A stretch of DNA of 64,000 nt from Pelomyxa schiedti. Lineage: Eukaryota; Evosea; Pelobiontida; Pelomyxidae. Each line of letters opens with the position of its first letter. Position 1 is the first letter of the stretch. Position numbers and translations under genes: made by a program. Below the pieces are notes generated by a model that made no database searches, was not told the DNA's origin, and saw only the letters and a list, made by a program, of their open reading frames with translations. This document shows, piece after piece, positions 1-11,500 of this stretch. The DNA lies in NCBI GenBank assembly GCA_020536535.1, contig JAHLWZ010000828.1, positions 34,799 to 98,798 of the forward strand. Direction: 5' to 3'.

Positions 1-280
1 AAGAAAACCAATGAGGCAATATCTTTGTTGTGTTGGTAAATTCAGTCATTTTCGACATTTCCAGAAAATATTATAGTAGAACACACATTGAGGAAAGCAG
101 CCCCCGCTGCTATCGCGACAGTACCAGACAAGCACAAATACACATTCACCAGGTGCCGCGACACCCTCTTGTCTCTATGCAATAAGATCAAAAAAAAAAA
201 AAAAAAGCAATTAGGGACACGCACAAGTCACCAGTCTCGAACAACGCTGACGTGTTCACCTTACGAAATATATTCTCCAT
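1..280 (-). CDS. Bax inhibitor-1-like (TMBIM6-type) membrane protein, 5' part; gene continues past the left edge
   Basis: On the minus strand an ATG at 280 opens a short exon (280-225). A 50-nt intron (224-175) with a GTGCGT donor and a long T-tract joins it in frame to a second exon. The joined N-terminus has a hydrophilic leader ending FETGDLDKRVSRHLVNVY, then a hydrophobic segment beginning LCLSGTVAIAAGAAFLNV. Bax-inhibitor-1 proteins carry a similar HLxxVYxxL motif just before their first membrane helix and act in the ER membrane, damping cell death and calcium leak. Only the start and first helix are inside the window, so the family call rests on this motif. The gene is head-to-head with the LITAF-like gene, 109 bp between start codons. 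Confidence 0.5.
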
Positions 281-389
281 TGTCCTTACGCGTCTCTTTA
301 CCGTTGGATAAAAAAAACAAAATTGGTTTGACGGGTTGGCTTTTTCTTTTATATCCTTGTCAGCAGAATCTAACCTAGCCTCTCTTACG

Positions 390-1132
390 ATGTCTTATCA
401 ACCCTCTCGTATGTCAGCAGGAGATGTTCCGACAAATAGTAGGTAACAAAAATTTCCGTTGTACCTTGTAAGGCTGTGAGACAAAAAAAAAACGGACAAG
501 CAACAAACAGTGAAAGAGTTCGTGGACGCAGTGCTTGACACGCGCCCAGAGGATAAAAGAGCCGAGTGGGTAGCCACTCTGGAACGTGAGGAATACCGCA
601 ACGTTCAGGACTTGCTCGATGCACCCTCTTCATCCTGGGATGCCTTGGCCCTGCCCCTCGCCATTAAGGACGCCCTACGCAATGAGCTTAAACACAACCC
701 CGGTACATTCTCTCCCACATTCTCCTTCTCCTCCCACCCATACCTCCACTGCACACAGGAAGACCCAAGGTCTATCCCAGCGATCCCCCTCCACCCCTCG
801 TGGCGGTTCCTGATCCCGACACGCTCGCGGGGATGAAGGCGGAGGTCACCACCAGAACAACACCGGAAGCAGCGCACAGATGCTCAAGCTCGCGCCACGT
901 GCGCGTCCGCTACTGTGGGTACCAGGCGTGGTTCTACGGCTGCGCCTTCTGCTTCCTGTTCCCACCCCTGGCCTTCATGCCCTTGTGCGTGGACGGCCTC
1001 AAGGACGAGCGCGAGGTGTGCGAGGACTGCGGCCGCACGACTCTCTGGCGGCACTCGTGCAGCGGCCGGGTCGTTGGCGGGTGGCAACCAGAGCGCCCCT
1101 GCCACGGCTTATGTTCCTGTCACATCGACTGA
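390..1132 (+). CDS. SAM-like domain + LITAF-like cysteine-rich membrane-associated domain protein
   Basis: Three exons join in frame: 390-438, 511-702 and 759-1132 (introns of 72 and 56 nt), giving 204 aa. Residues about 17-75 form a small helical module (FVDAVLDTRPEDKRAEW, then VQDLL and LALPLAIKDALRNEL) resembling SAM-like domains. A Pro-rich linker (SDPPPPLVAVP) follows. The C-terminal part has a hydrophobic Cys/Phe-rich stretch (YGCAFCFLFPPLAFMPLC) and a CEDC knuckle. This matches the second half of LITAF domains, which bind zinc and insert into endosomal membranes from the cytosolic face. The first CxxC knuckle of a classical LITAF domain is not obvious, so the domain may be divergent. 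The 390 start depends on the first splice, where the split codon A|TG restores the frame. Confidence 0.55.
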
Positions 1133-1327
1133 CGGCGTGTGCCTGTGGTGCATGCTGTTTCGTTTCACTTCTGTACAGACACAACGCGAACGAGTTGTTA
1201 TTTTTTTTTGTTTCTCACAGCTTTCAGTGCCCCGGGTTGCGGTACGGCGCAGCAGAACAAGGCACTCCTCTTTGTGTCTGGAGTGGGCACCTCCTGAGAT
1301 TCCAGAGTTTTTAAATCTCGTCATCAA

Positions 1328-4300
1328 ATGTCGGGTGGTTGGTGGGGAGGCACATCGGCTCCCAGCGGATACAACACGTGGACACCAACAACAGCAGATC
1401 AAGTTTATCAGCCCAATCAGTTCTACCCCGTGACCCAAACACCCCAACAACTACACACGCCTCTAGCCAATGACAGCAACAGCAACCAGTACGCCTACGC
1501 ATACCCCCAACAGCAGCAGCAACAGCAACAACCAATCTACACTCCTGTAATGCAACAGCCGGGGGCACCCCAAGACTACCCGCAGTTGCAATCGCAGGCC
1601 TACAATTCATCGCCGCCATATCTACAACCTGGTGTTTCTCAGTGTGTTGGACCACCCCCACCCCCACCTTCGTATGACGAGGCAGTGGCTTCCCTGGCTT
1701 CCAGTTCTGTTTCTCTTTCTCTTTCTAGCTCTTGTTGTTCTTCATTACTGAGCTCATCCTCTTGTATGGGCACTCCGGCTGCTTACCAGACACCACAGTG
1801 TTTACCAGCAACACAGACACCAACTTATGGGACCCAACAAGAAATTCAGGGTGGTTACCAAATCACACAGTCCTCATTACCAAGCTATTTATCATCTCAA
1901 CCCCCATCACAAATTCCCCAAAATATTACAGGAACTCCACAACGCAGCACAATGCACTACAATCAAATGTCACTTACACAGTCCTCACAATACATATCTC
2001 CAACGTATCAGACAATACAACAGCAGCCACAGCCTTCATATACGCCTGTTGCGAGTAACTCTGTTTCGAATTCTCAATATTCTACACCTTCTCCCGATCC
2101 GGGATATCCATCCCTCCAACCTTCCCAACCACCTTCTTATACTGATTCCTTGAGAACGGGAATCGTTTTGGGAAACGGTTGTATGCATTTCCCTCACATA
2201 GATTTCTTTGTGGATTCGATCGGCTTTAGTAAGTACACATGATTTTAATTCTTTCCAACTCTGGTTAGCACAAGGCAACAACTTTATGCCTGAGCACATC
2301 ACTTTGATGAAGGCTGGTACTCGTGTGGATCTTTATAGTAGGAACAAGAAGATTAGTTCTTCAATAATGTCTTTGAGAGCTAATAGCTGGTTCATCGACT
2401 GTGCAACAACTTCAAGTAATCTGCTTTTTCCCTTTATCGCACTCATGTTTCTCAGTTGCTATAACGTCAATTAAGGAATTGCGGAAAGGACAGAAAACAA
2501 CTGCCTTTATCAACAACAGGAACAATACAGTACTTAAATACATGTCTCGCCTCACATAACATTCGCACAGACTGCGTCATGCTCTTTCTCTCTTGTGTAC
2601 TGCGAGTGGAATAAACTGTTAACACTTGATGTAGTTGTTCCATCAGAAAGTGACTTTACAGCCTGGACTAGTGGAATCATTCATTTAGTAACTTCCCTAA
2701 GTGGGGAGAGCTCTGAGTATGTCACTTGGTAAAGAGGTACACTTACTCAAAGGTAGTTTTCACCGTCTAGAATGGGATCAGGCCACACAACCAGTAAATG
2801 CATCTCAGTTAAGAACAATCCTCATGAATTTGAACTTCAACATTTCTGTTGCAGAATTCAGAGACCAAATAACAGTATCTAGCCCCTTATCTTTTGAAAA
2901 CTTTTTTCCCATACCTTTCTCTAGACCTTGGGTTTATCAGCTGATGGACCTTACACGTTCACTAATTTAACTGCTTTGATCTCGTCACTGAAGTATGTCC
3001 CATTCGTTATTTTCCCTTCTTTTTTCTTTCTTTTTTTTTTCCCCTAGGCTGCGGTCTGAGATCTCTGCACTTTTCAACACATACTCTAATGGTAAAAAGA
3101 CCCTAAATTACGATGAACTGTCGCTGTTCTTCACAAGGGAGCAACAGGTTTTTACATACATTTTCTGTAACTATGACTCATTCCTCAGAGTTCTCTCACC
3201 ATGCAAGAATTTCAAAGAATTCTTTCTCAATACGAACCTTCAACAGTATCACCTAATCTCTTAATTGGCAGTAACCTTTTCAGAGTAGGGAGCTCTCTAT
3301 TCAAGGCTTTGACGCAATGATGACCAGTAACTCCAATGAAGTTTTCGATACAACTAAAACTATGTATTGGAGCCATTTTTATCATTATTTCTCTAACATC
3401 CAGCAGACAATATATGCCTGAGGATTGCCCTCTTTCATATTATTGGATAGCCAGTTCACATAATACATATTTGGAGGGACACCAGCTCCAAGGAGAAGTG
3501 AGTACAAAGTCAATTTACCATAAACTGTAACATATTGTCTTAGTCCTCACTGGAAGCCTATCTTCGGGTATTAAAGTCAGGATGCCGATGTATTGAAAGT
3601 ATTTCTGAACACCTTCTTCCTGTGATTAAAAGTATGAAATCCTGCAGTTGATACCTGGGACGGCGAAGATGGTGAACCAGTCACCTACCATGGATATACA
3701 TTGACTACTAAAGTTAAATTCCTCGATATCATGGTAGCCCTCCGCGATTACGCTTTCCTTTTCACTCAGTAGTCCAGAACCATCCCTACTACCAACTAAT
3801 GAACTCTCCAAGGTGCCCTCTTATTATCTCACTGGAGAATCATTGCTCACTTCCCCAACAAAGGAAAATGGCACAGTATTGGAACGACAATATTGGAGGT
3901 ATTTGCATTCTTTGTATTGCGTCTAACAGTCAACGCAGCTGTCACAGCTACGCCGATACACCTCACCCAAAATGAATTATGTCAGTGCCTTCCAACTCTC
4001 AAAGAATTGAAAGGCAAAATCTTACTTAAAGTAAGCTGTACTCTCTTTGCTGGTAGTTTAACAACTGTATAGGCCAATGTAAGAAACGAGTCACTCTCTG
4101 CCTCAGTTATGTCAGTTTCCAGTGAATTATCATCCTTGACGTATCTAAAAATTGCCAATAAATCAGATATCCCACAAGATCAAAGTAAACCTTCATTTTT
4201 GTTGTGCTTACTGCTGAAGTATTTAAGCCTCTATGAAAATGATGAATGCCTACGAAATTCTTAATCTTAGTGAGACTGCCACTCAAAACCAGGCTACAAA

Positions 4301-5193
4301 CATCCTTTCAAATTTCAATATGCTACACATGACACGAATTTACCCAAAAGGGACAAGAGTTGGTGAGAGCAAACCTACATTCTTTTATCTTATTGTAATG
4401 GGATAGATTCATCAAATTTTGATCCCACACCGTTCTGGGGTCTTGGATGTCAAGTAGTAGCTTTGGTTACAAAGCAATCTTGATCAACCAGGGAAACTAA
4501 TAAGAGACTAGAACTATCAAACATCATCCGAACCTATATGGATTAATACAGGACGATTCAGAGAAAATGGAAAATGTGGCTACGTTCTAAAACCAGTGCA
4601 CCTCAGAGTTTCTCAGGAACCCCAAAATAAAGTTCGCAGGTTATCCATAACAGTATGCTTCCGGAAGTACTTCTTTTATGTCTCCCAAGCCATCATTTAG
4701 ATTATAAGTACGAGACAAATCCCTCTAAACAAAACTGTGGGAGCAACTATGTTTGTCACACTCAAAGTTCATGAGGAACTTCCAATTGGTGCTTCTTCAC
4801 AGACTGTATCTGAGTATAGAACAAGAAGCATTGGTACCCCCGTTTCCCGCGTTCAACTACTTATTAGAAGATAGAAAACAACCTAAATCCGGTGTGGAAC
4901 GAAACAGCAAATTTCGGCATCCAGTGCAGCAGCACAGCCGTACTCATAATCAGACTGGATAAAAACGATCGTATTGGGAAATCAAGGTTCCTTACCTTTC
5001 TTTGCTCCATGCCATTCACCCTTCTTGAAGGATTGGACACTACGTTGTCCCCGTGGAATGTGCGCTCTTTTTCTCCTCTTCCATTCTAAAAACAAACTCA
5101 GGTATCAGAAGTGGAGTCCGTTTCGTTCCTCTCTTGGACGACCTATCGTCTCCGATTCCTTTTGCGAATTTGCTATGCCGCTTCCAACTCTGA
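1328..5193 (+). CDS. Phosphoinositide-specific phospholipase C (delta-like) with long Q/P-rich N-terminus
   Basis: This gene encodes a PI-PLC, which cleaves PIP2 to diacylglycerol and IP3. It has about a dozen exons separated by introns of about 40-60 nt. The first exon (1328-2228) encodes about 300 residues rich in Gln, Pro, Ser and Tyr. Then come a PH-like domain ([16 protein letters not shown] near 2460-2500; WTSGIIHLV near 2680), EF-hand-like helices ([20 protein letters not shown] near 3065), the X box ([18 protein letters not shown] near 3450, with the catalytic His, and SLENHCS near 3830 with the second His) and the Y box (RIYPKGTRV near 4340; [11 protein letters not shown] near 4435). 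A C2 domain ends [18 protein letters not shown]. The order PH-EF-X-Y-C2 is that of PLC-delta. The stop at 5191-5193 overlaps an AATAAA. The last C2 splice was not fully resolved. Confidence 0.9.
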
Positions 5194-5198
5194 ATAAA
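5193..5198 (+). terminator. AATAAA polyadenylation signal overlapping the PLC stop codon
   Basis: The PLC stop codon TGA at 5191-5193 runs directly into AATAAA, sharing its final A. The tail-to-tail neighbour on the minus strand stops at 5216-5218, leaving 22 bp between the two stop codons. The 3' ends of the two transcripts therefore probably overlap. Confidence 0.5.
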
Positions 5199-5215
5199 GA
5201 AATCACGTTTGTTCC

Positions 5216-8200
5216 TTATTCTGATATTTCTAGAGGCCAGTGAATGGTAATGAATGGTGCAGGAGGAGAACATTGGTCGGGCTCCAGCACAGAAAGTACA
5301 AAACGAGTGGATTCCTTGGTGCGGTTGCCAAAGTGGGTTGTAGCTACCCCAAAAACAGTGACGGGAGAATTCGGCTGTCGACACCCGAAAAATCTCACAA
5401 TGGCTCGGTATTCTCCTGGTTGAGCTTGCTTGATGGAATACACAATCGGGCCATGGGCCTATTTTAATTTATTTGTTTGCTTTGTGTAGAACTCCAAACC
5501 TTGATTTCTCTTGACATAAGACCCCCTGAACTTGTTATATTCCTCATTGAACAGCAGAGCTCTCCTGAAGGCTCAACTATAACAAGTTCCATATCCCACT
5601 CAATATCAAAAAATATAGCAACCCGAATGTCAAGCTCAAGTAACAACGGGCACGCGATTGCTCGGCTTACTATTTCAAAGTTGGTCGAGGAGGGAGTGGA
5701 GAGAAAACATACCGGAAAAGACCTTTGGTACTTCAGAGGTCAAGGATAGAAGGGAATGCGCCCGAGAAAACTCTGTTACTGCAGCAATCTCAACTTGATT
5801 GTATACTGTATCCCACACAGTGTTAACGATTCTCTGTAATAGTAGAACGGACTTGTCCATGTTAGCCAGGACCTACAAAAAGAAGTAAACAGAGCTTTTA
5901 AGTAATTGAATGCACTTGAACCTGTGCCAGTGGCGAATTGTAGGAAAGAGCAACGCACAGTAAAAGCAATGCTGAGGGATCAGAGATGGCTAGGTCACAT
6001 AGTCTTTCACATACTTCAATAGCCCTGGCTGTCATTCCCCAATGAAGTAGTACAAATGTGGTCATCCAAAGGTAACTGGGACTTTCGCAGTTGCATTCCA
6101 GGATTGTTGAGAGGTGGAGATAAGCTCTCTCAGTGTTTCCAGTTTCAAATATATCACAGGCTTCTACAACAATAGCGTGTGGTGAGAAGCCACACAGAGG
6201 CAGTTGATAAGTGTATGAAATGGGGGTGACTGGCAATAATCTAACCCTGGGGCGTTTTGGTGTCTTCAGAGTCTCCAAATCATTTTCCGCGGGTCTTTCT
6301 GCAGATAGGCTTCTACCAGATCTCTTTCTATGGGGCGGAGACACTGGTATTGTAGTCGAATTGTTACCCTCTGGAGACACTTCTGTACTGGGCCTCATAT
6401 GCCTGGTTTTAGGGTCATAATATGCGGTAGTTGGATCCATGTTCAACAGGTATTTGGAGGTGTCTTCTCTTATTCGCAGCTGTCTAACTGACAAATGTGA
6501 CTCCATGGTTGGCACAAATGGTTTGAAAGGGGCATCAACAGTCATTTTGCATGGAGAAAACCTTTCGTCTAGTTTTGCAGCAGCCATTTCATGCATAAGG
6601 TATCCCCCAGAGCTGTAAAAGCCTTCCCACCAGGTGACATAAGACTGCCACCAGTCACCAATAATGTCCACTTTCTTTTCCTGAATATGGGTTTTTAATG
6701 CTTCCTGCTTCATCACCAAAAGATGGTATTGTGCACGAAGCTCTGGCAGTGAGGAAGGGGGAACCAAGTTATGCTTCACATATTGCTCCAGGGTGTCTAG
6801 AACAAGAAACGAAAGGCCAGCTCGCATCACGCCATACTTGTGTGCAATTGTCTGCATCAAGTGATTGGAAGAACAATTACTGGAGTGGAAGTCTATTTTT
6901 TGTGATCCGTAGAGGAGAGAAATGATGGGAGGCCCCCTTTCAGGGGATTGATTAACAAAAGTGATGGAATTCAACACCTGAGAGCAACAGGTGGTTGTAA
7001 CAGTCACTTCTCGAATTTGTGGGATCCAAGAAGAGATCTTTCCAGTAAAGAGGAGAGGACTTGTGACTGTTTGAGATTTCGGATAAATCTGGACTCGATG
7101 AGGTGGTCCAACAGATAGTGATAAGGTGCAAGTTCTACCAGCAAGTTCTTCAAGCTCAAAAGTGTTGGCACCACTAATGTTAAAGCATGTCCCGCCATTC
7201 GTGGAGGTAATCTTGTGTAAAAAGGAGAAGTTTGCACTTGGCTTGGCAGAAAATGCATGGAGAGGAAAACTGAACGAGGGTCGGTCAGGCAAAACAGCAG
7301 GGACAGACTGAATCCCGTCCGTAAACAGTAATGAAAACCTGGCTTTCTGACTTTGCAGTTCACTGTTGAAAAGGAAGCGGAAGTCAGTGCCTCCAGCAGG
7401 TTGCACTTTCGCAATGAGCTGCATGATACTTGTGGCTGAAGCTCCACAGTCATATAAAACAGGAGGGCGCAAATTTATGTCGAAGAAATATAATGTCACA
7501 GAGGTTCTTTCCAGTATGTGTGCCAGTATTCTTGACAAAACTGCAGCTTCCTTTTCTGCTTCTGGTCCACTGTGGCTGCTTGATGTGTCCCAAAGGAGGA
7601 GGACTGTTTTGTCACCTAACTCCAAAGGAGGTAGTGTGCAGGATGCTAAGCATAACGGATCCACAGAAGCAATAAAAAAGAGTGAGCCATTCTTTCCTAC
7701 TTCTGCAACGATATTGGGGTATTGTAGGTTCAGTTTTATCTCGCCGCATAATTGACTCAGGTTGACACAGGTAAATGTTTCTTGTATTTCATAACGATCT
7801 GAGGTACTTGATGCACCATGGTGTGTTATTGCAGGAGGGAATGATAGAGTTGTGACTTGGCCACAGAATACTGTAAGGTGGAATGAAAAGTACATAACAT
7901 CATTTCTAATTCTACTCCCGAAAGAAATGGGCACAAGAAATCCCTTTTGGGAGATAGTGTCAACAAAGGATACTCGAATGACCTTGCCATTCCCGAGATC
8001 TGGAACCCTCGTCGTGAAAACGTTGCTCTGTTCAGCTCCAATACAAATGAGAATTCAAAGCTAAAAAAGAGAATAGTCCTACCTGGTCATGTGCCTCCAT
8101 AAAAGAAACGTTTCCTCCACGCCTAATCTCTTCATCGAAAACCGAGCGGGATACAGGCTTGGTTGCCAACACAGCTTCCTTCATGTGATCCACATCCAAT

Positions 8201-8531
8201 CCAACAGCTACCACCATTAGTGCAACAAGTAAGTTAACCAACACAGTTATTAGAGGTATCACTATTTACCATATCCACAAACACAAGCCGTTGGAGACAG
8301 TGGGAAAATAAAAGTGCCCTCATCCTCACTCAAACAGTCACCGGCGCTCCCCGGACGCTCGCGCCCATAATCCTCACCCACAGAGCCGCAGTGGCCATCA
8401 CGTCTCCCGAACTGCAGCGTGAAAGTACACCGTGAGGCAGGCCCCACGACGGTCCAGTCAATCGTAACCCCTGTTGGCAAGTGCTCAATCCCCCGGCCGT
8501 CAACGAGGCCAATCGCGCTTGGCTCAAACAT
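5216..8531 (-). CDS. VIT-VWA-DUF2135 domain protein
   Basis: A multi-exon minus-strand gene with one very large exon (about 7930-5900). The start at 8531 opens an N-terminal region of about 90 aa. A VIT-like domain follows ([19 protein letters not shown], spliced in phase to [19 protein letters not shown]). The VWA domain has a recognisable [14 protein letters not shown] gives DxSxS, and GGTDF supplies the later Thr. After a linker with a Ser/Pro/Arg patch, helical repeats ([13 protein letters not shown]...) lead to a C-terminal DUF2135/YfaP-like beta-sandwich ([35 protein letters not shown]). VIT+VWA pairs occur in inter-alpha-trypsin heavy chains, PARP4 and VWA5A. VIT-VWA joined to DUF2135 is more typical of bacterial proteins. 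No signal peptide is evident. Function is unknown; the MIDAS suggests metal-dependent adhesion or scaffolding. Confidence 0.8.
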
Positions 8532-8568
8532 TCTAAAATTCGTGTTTGGAAAATTCTTGATTTACACA

Positions 8569-11500
8569 TCATACACTCTTTGTGCTTTTGGGAGTGGCAA
8601 CGCCACTACAGCCCCACAAGCCAAGATTTTTGTGCAGTTTTTGTACAGGTTCCTCCATCTCTGGGAAAACCTTGTGCATGGAATCATACAACGGGCACAC
8701 AACCAATTCGTTGAAGGCGCTCTGTCGCAAAATTAGTACTTTGTAACAAACACTGCATAAATGAGAATGAGCTAACCTGCATCTTCGGAATGTTACAGTC
8801 GTCCCTTTTCATAAACGGGGAAACCGGCAACCCAAAGCCTTGCTCCTTGTCACCTTGCTCAAAGAACTCGTTCACAACGCGATGTGCCCACTGCTCGGAA
8901 GTCTTCCATTCTCGGGCAGAGTTCGCTAAATCTGCGCACTTGATAAAGAGCTTCAGAGCAAGTAGTCTTGATGCATTATCTCCAAACTTCAACGTATTTC
9001 CGGATGCCGTACTTGACTTCCACATGCCTAGGAGCTCGACGTGCCTGGAATTCTTGAGTTCAATAATGAGAATGGGTTATATTTTACCTTGACATATCTG
9101 TAGCTAATACAAGATTGATAACGAGGGTACGGAACTCGCGGAACCTATTGTATTATGACAATGTCAACAAAGATCGCAATGTGATACATTTCTTTCGAAA
9201 AAGATGTTGTAAAATTCAAATCTGGCTGTTCAAGAAGTTGGAAAGCTGTGCAAGCATGGAAGTTCTCCAAAATGGAAATATCGTTATACGTAATACTGAG
9301 TTTTGATCTAGTGGCTTTTGGGAGGTGAATTTATTTTCTTGCAGACAATGGTTCTGCATACCAATCAAGAAATTGTTGTTAACCCCTTTGTGGCTGTTAA
9401 ATTGTGCCGAACTCCGTCATTTTGCTAACCTGGGTGCTGGATATCGTGGATGATAGCCGCAAATAACGCGGAAAAGTGCTCAATGGGAGTTAACTGCAAA
9501 TAACTTCCACATTTAGTCAGAAACCAATTCATTGCCTGAAGTACTTCGCATGCATGGAACTGGCAAGAGGTAAATGAGGGTACGTATTCGGACAACTTTC
9601 AAAGTAGTACCCTATTGTGGTATGGATTGTCGTTGTAAGCCTGGTCAGCCGCAGAGATGTAGTTTGAGAGCTGAGTTACAGAAATTGGCAGACTATGTAA
9701 GACCGCACATGAATGCAATATATACGCAGCTGTTTGCGCCAAGACAGGACCTATGGAGATATGAGACCCTTGAAACCTCCGCATTATTTCATTACCCTCT
9801 ATTCCCAGTGGACAGAAATCCCAGTTATTAATTTGTTGGAGCAAGGTTGGGTCGCATTCTCCATGTTGTCTTCAGATGTCACAAAAAAATAGAGAACATT
9901 TTAACATACGAAAGATTATTCCGCCCGATAAATGGTGTTGGCATTGCAGAAGAGGTATTTTTGGTCAATACTTGATCATACAGGTACTCCTTGATATCAT
10001 TTTCCAGTTCTATAGGACATTGGAGATCAACCGGTGGCCTACGCACTAACCTGATACATGGCTGTAATCTATACTATACATCTTTCGTGAAGTTATAATG
10101 CCAATAGCATATTCTAACTTATGAACTTCCTTGGCAGGTATACCTGACACGACTATTAAAGTGGAGCCAAACATAATAATGCTCATACATTCTCTTAGCG
10201 TAGTCAAAGTCCGAACCACACTTTCTGCAGGCGTGCTCAGTAAATCTCCTACAGATACTTGCTGTCCAAGTACAGATTGAAGTTGTACATTTTCCTGTTG
10301 CAGTTCGTCATTCACTTTGGCCATTCTTTTCTGTGTGTTTGTTAGGGGAATTACAAAGGGAAGTACAATACTAGTCTCCGAAGTAAAAACAGTGCAATAG
10401 ACACCAATATAAGAAATACAACTGCTATAAATAAAACGAAAGGCAGCCAAATGACCATTACTGACTCTGACTTGCTGCATTTGTATTCGACTACAAAACC
10501 AACTCCAGAAGTGGCAAAATCTGTCACAAAAAGAAGCAGAACATGCTTAGAATGTGCTATTACAGGTGCAGCCGAGCTTCCACTTAGTATAGATACCAGT
10601 TCCCCGTAGGTGGCATTTTCATCTGAGAGCCTTATGTTGAGTCCATCACTGCCTTCAATGGAAAAAGTAGTGAAGGTGAAGGTAATGGTGTCGTAATCTC
10701 CTTGTGGTGAAATCAGCCACGCGCAGTACGAATTTGGCGCGTAAGCCATATAGAGTCCTTCAGCTGGATAGTCACTCTGAATAACGCCACTGGGCTCGTG
10801 TAACTCCACAAGGTTACTGCAACCTCGCGAACAGTCATACCAGAACCTCCCCATTTCACAAATACACGCGGTTTCGTAGCAGAAACCATGACCGCTGCAT
10901 TGGTTAGAAAGCCCTTCCACACACGAAACGTTTTCGTATCCACAAGATGTCCAATCTTATGCTATAAGCGGAGGTAATGATAGAGATAACTTGTTACCTT
11001 GGACATGTATTGCAGAAGAGAGAATAACAAGGTCATCATTGGATTCTCCAACTGAGAGCAGTGAGCAAGGAAATTGTCAAAAAGGTGCACACAAGTTTCA
11101 ATCGTGAGAGTGTAGTCTCCAGGGGGGAAGTGGGCCGGAATAACGTGTTTCCCTGACACATTAAAATCGTCGCTCATAGTTCCCTCTAACTCTAAGAGTT
11201 CGGACCAAGAATACAAATACCTGGATAGAATAAGGAGAGAAAAGTGATATAACTTACCTCCAATCCACTTGTCGGTCTCCTTGGCTTATGCTGTACCACG
11301 CCCATAGCGAAGAATAAAATATCTCATAAGAAGTGGCACTGAATAAAGCACAAATCAGAAAATTTCCACAGGATGTCAACTTACGGGAGAAAGTAAGTCA
11401 TGTTCAATCTTTGCTGTGGGCATAGGGTAGTTTCCATTTGGAGCTGCATCCCACACTGGTAACCTGACCAAGGTTCGTTGCATTCACACTGACCAAGCAA

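Noticed and set aside
8330..8580. Fusion of the phosphodiesterase and the VIT-VWA gene through the 37-bp gap
   Set aside because: The gap can be read as an intron, but none of the available donors gives the phase needed to enter the VIT-VWA frame, and both ends are natural stop and start sites.
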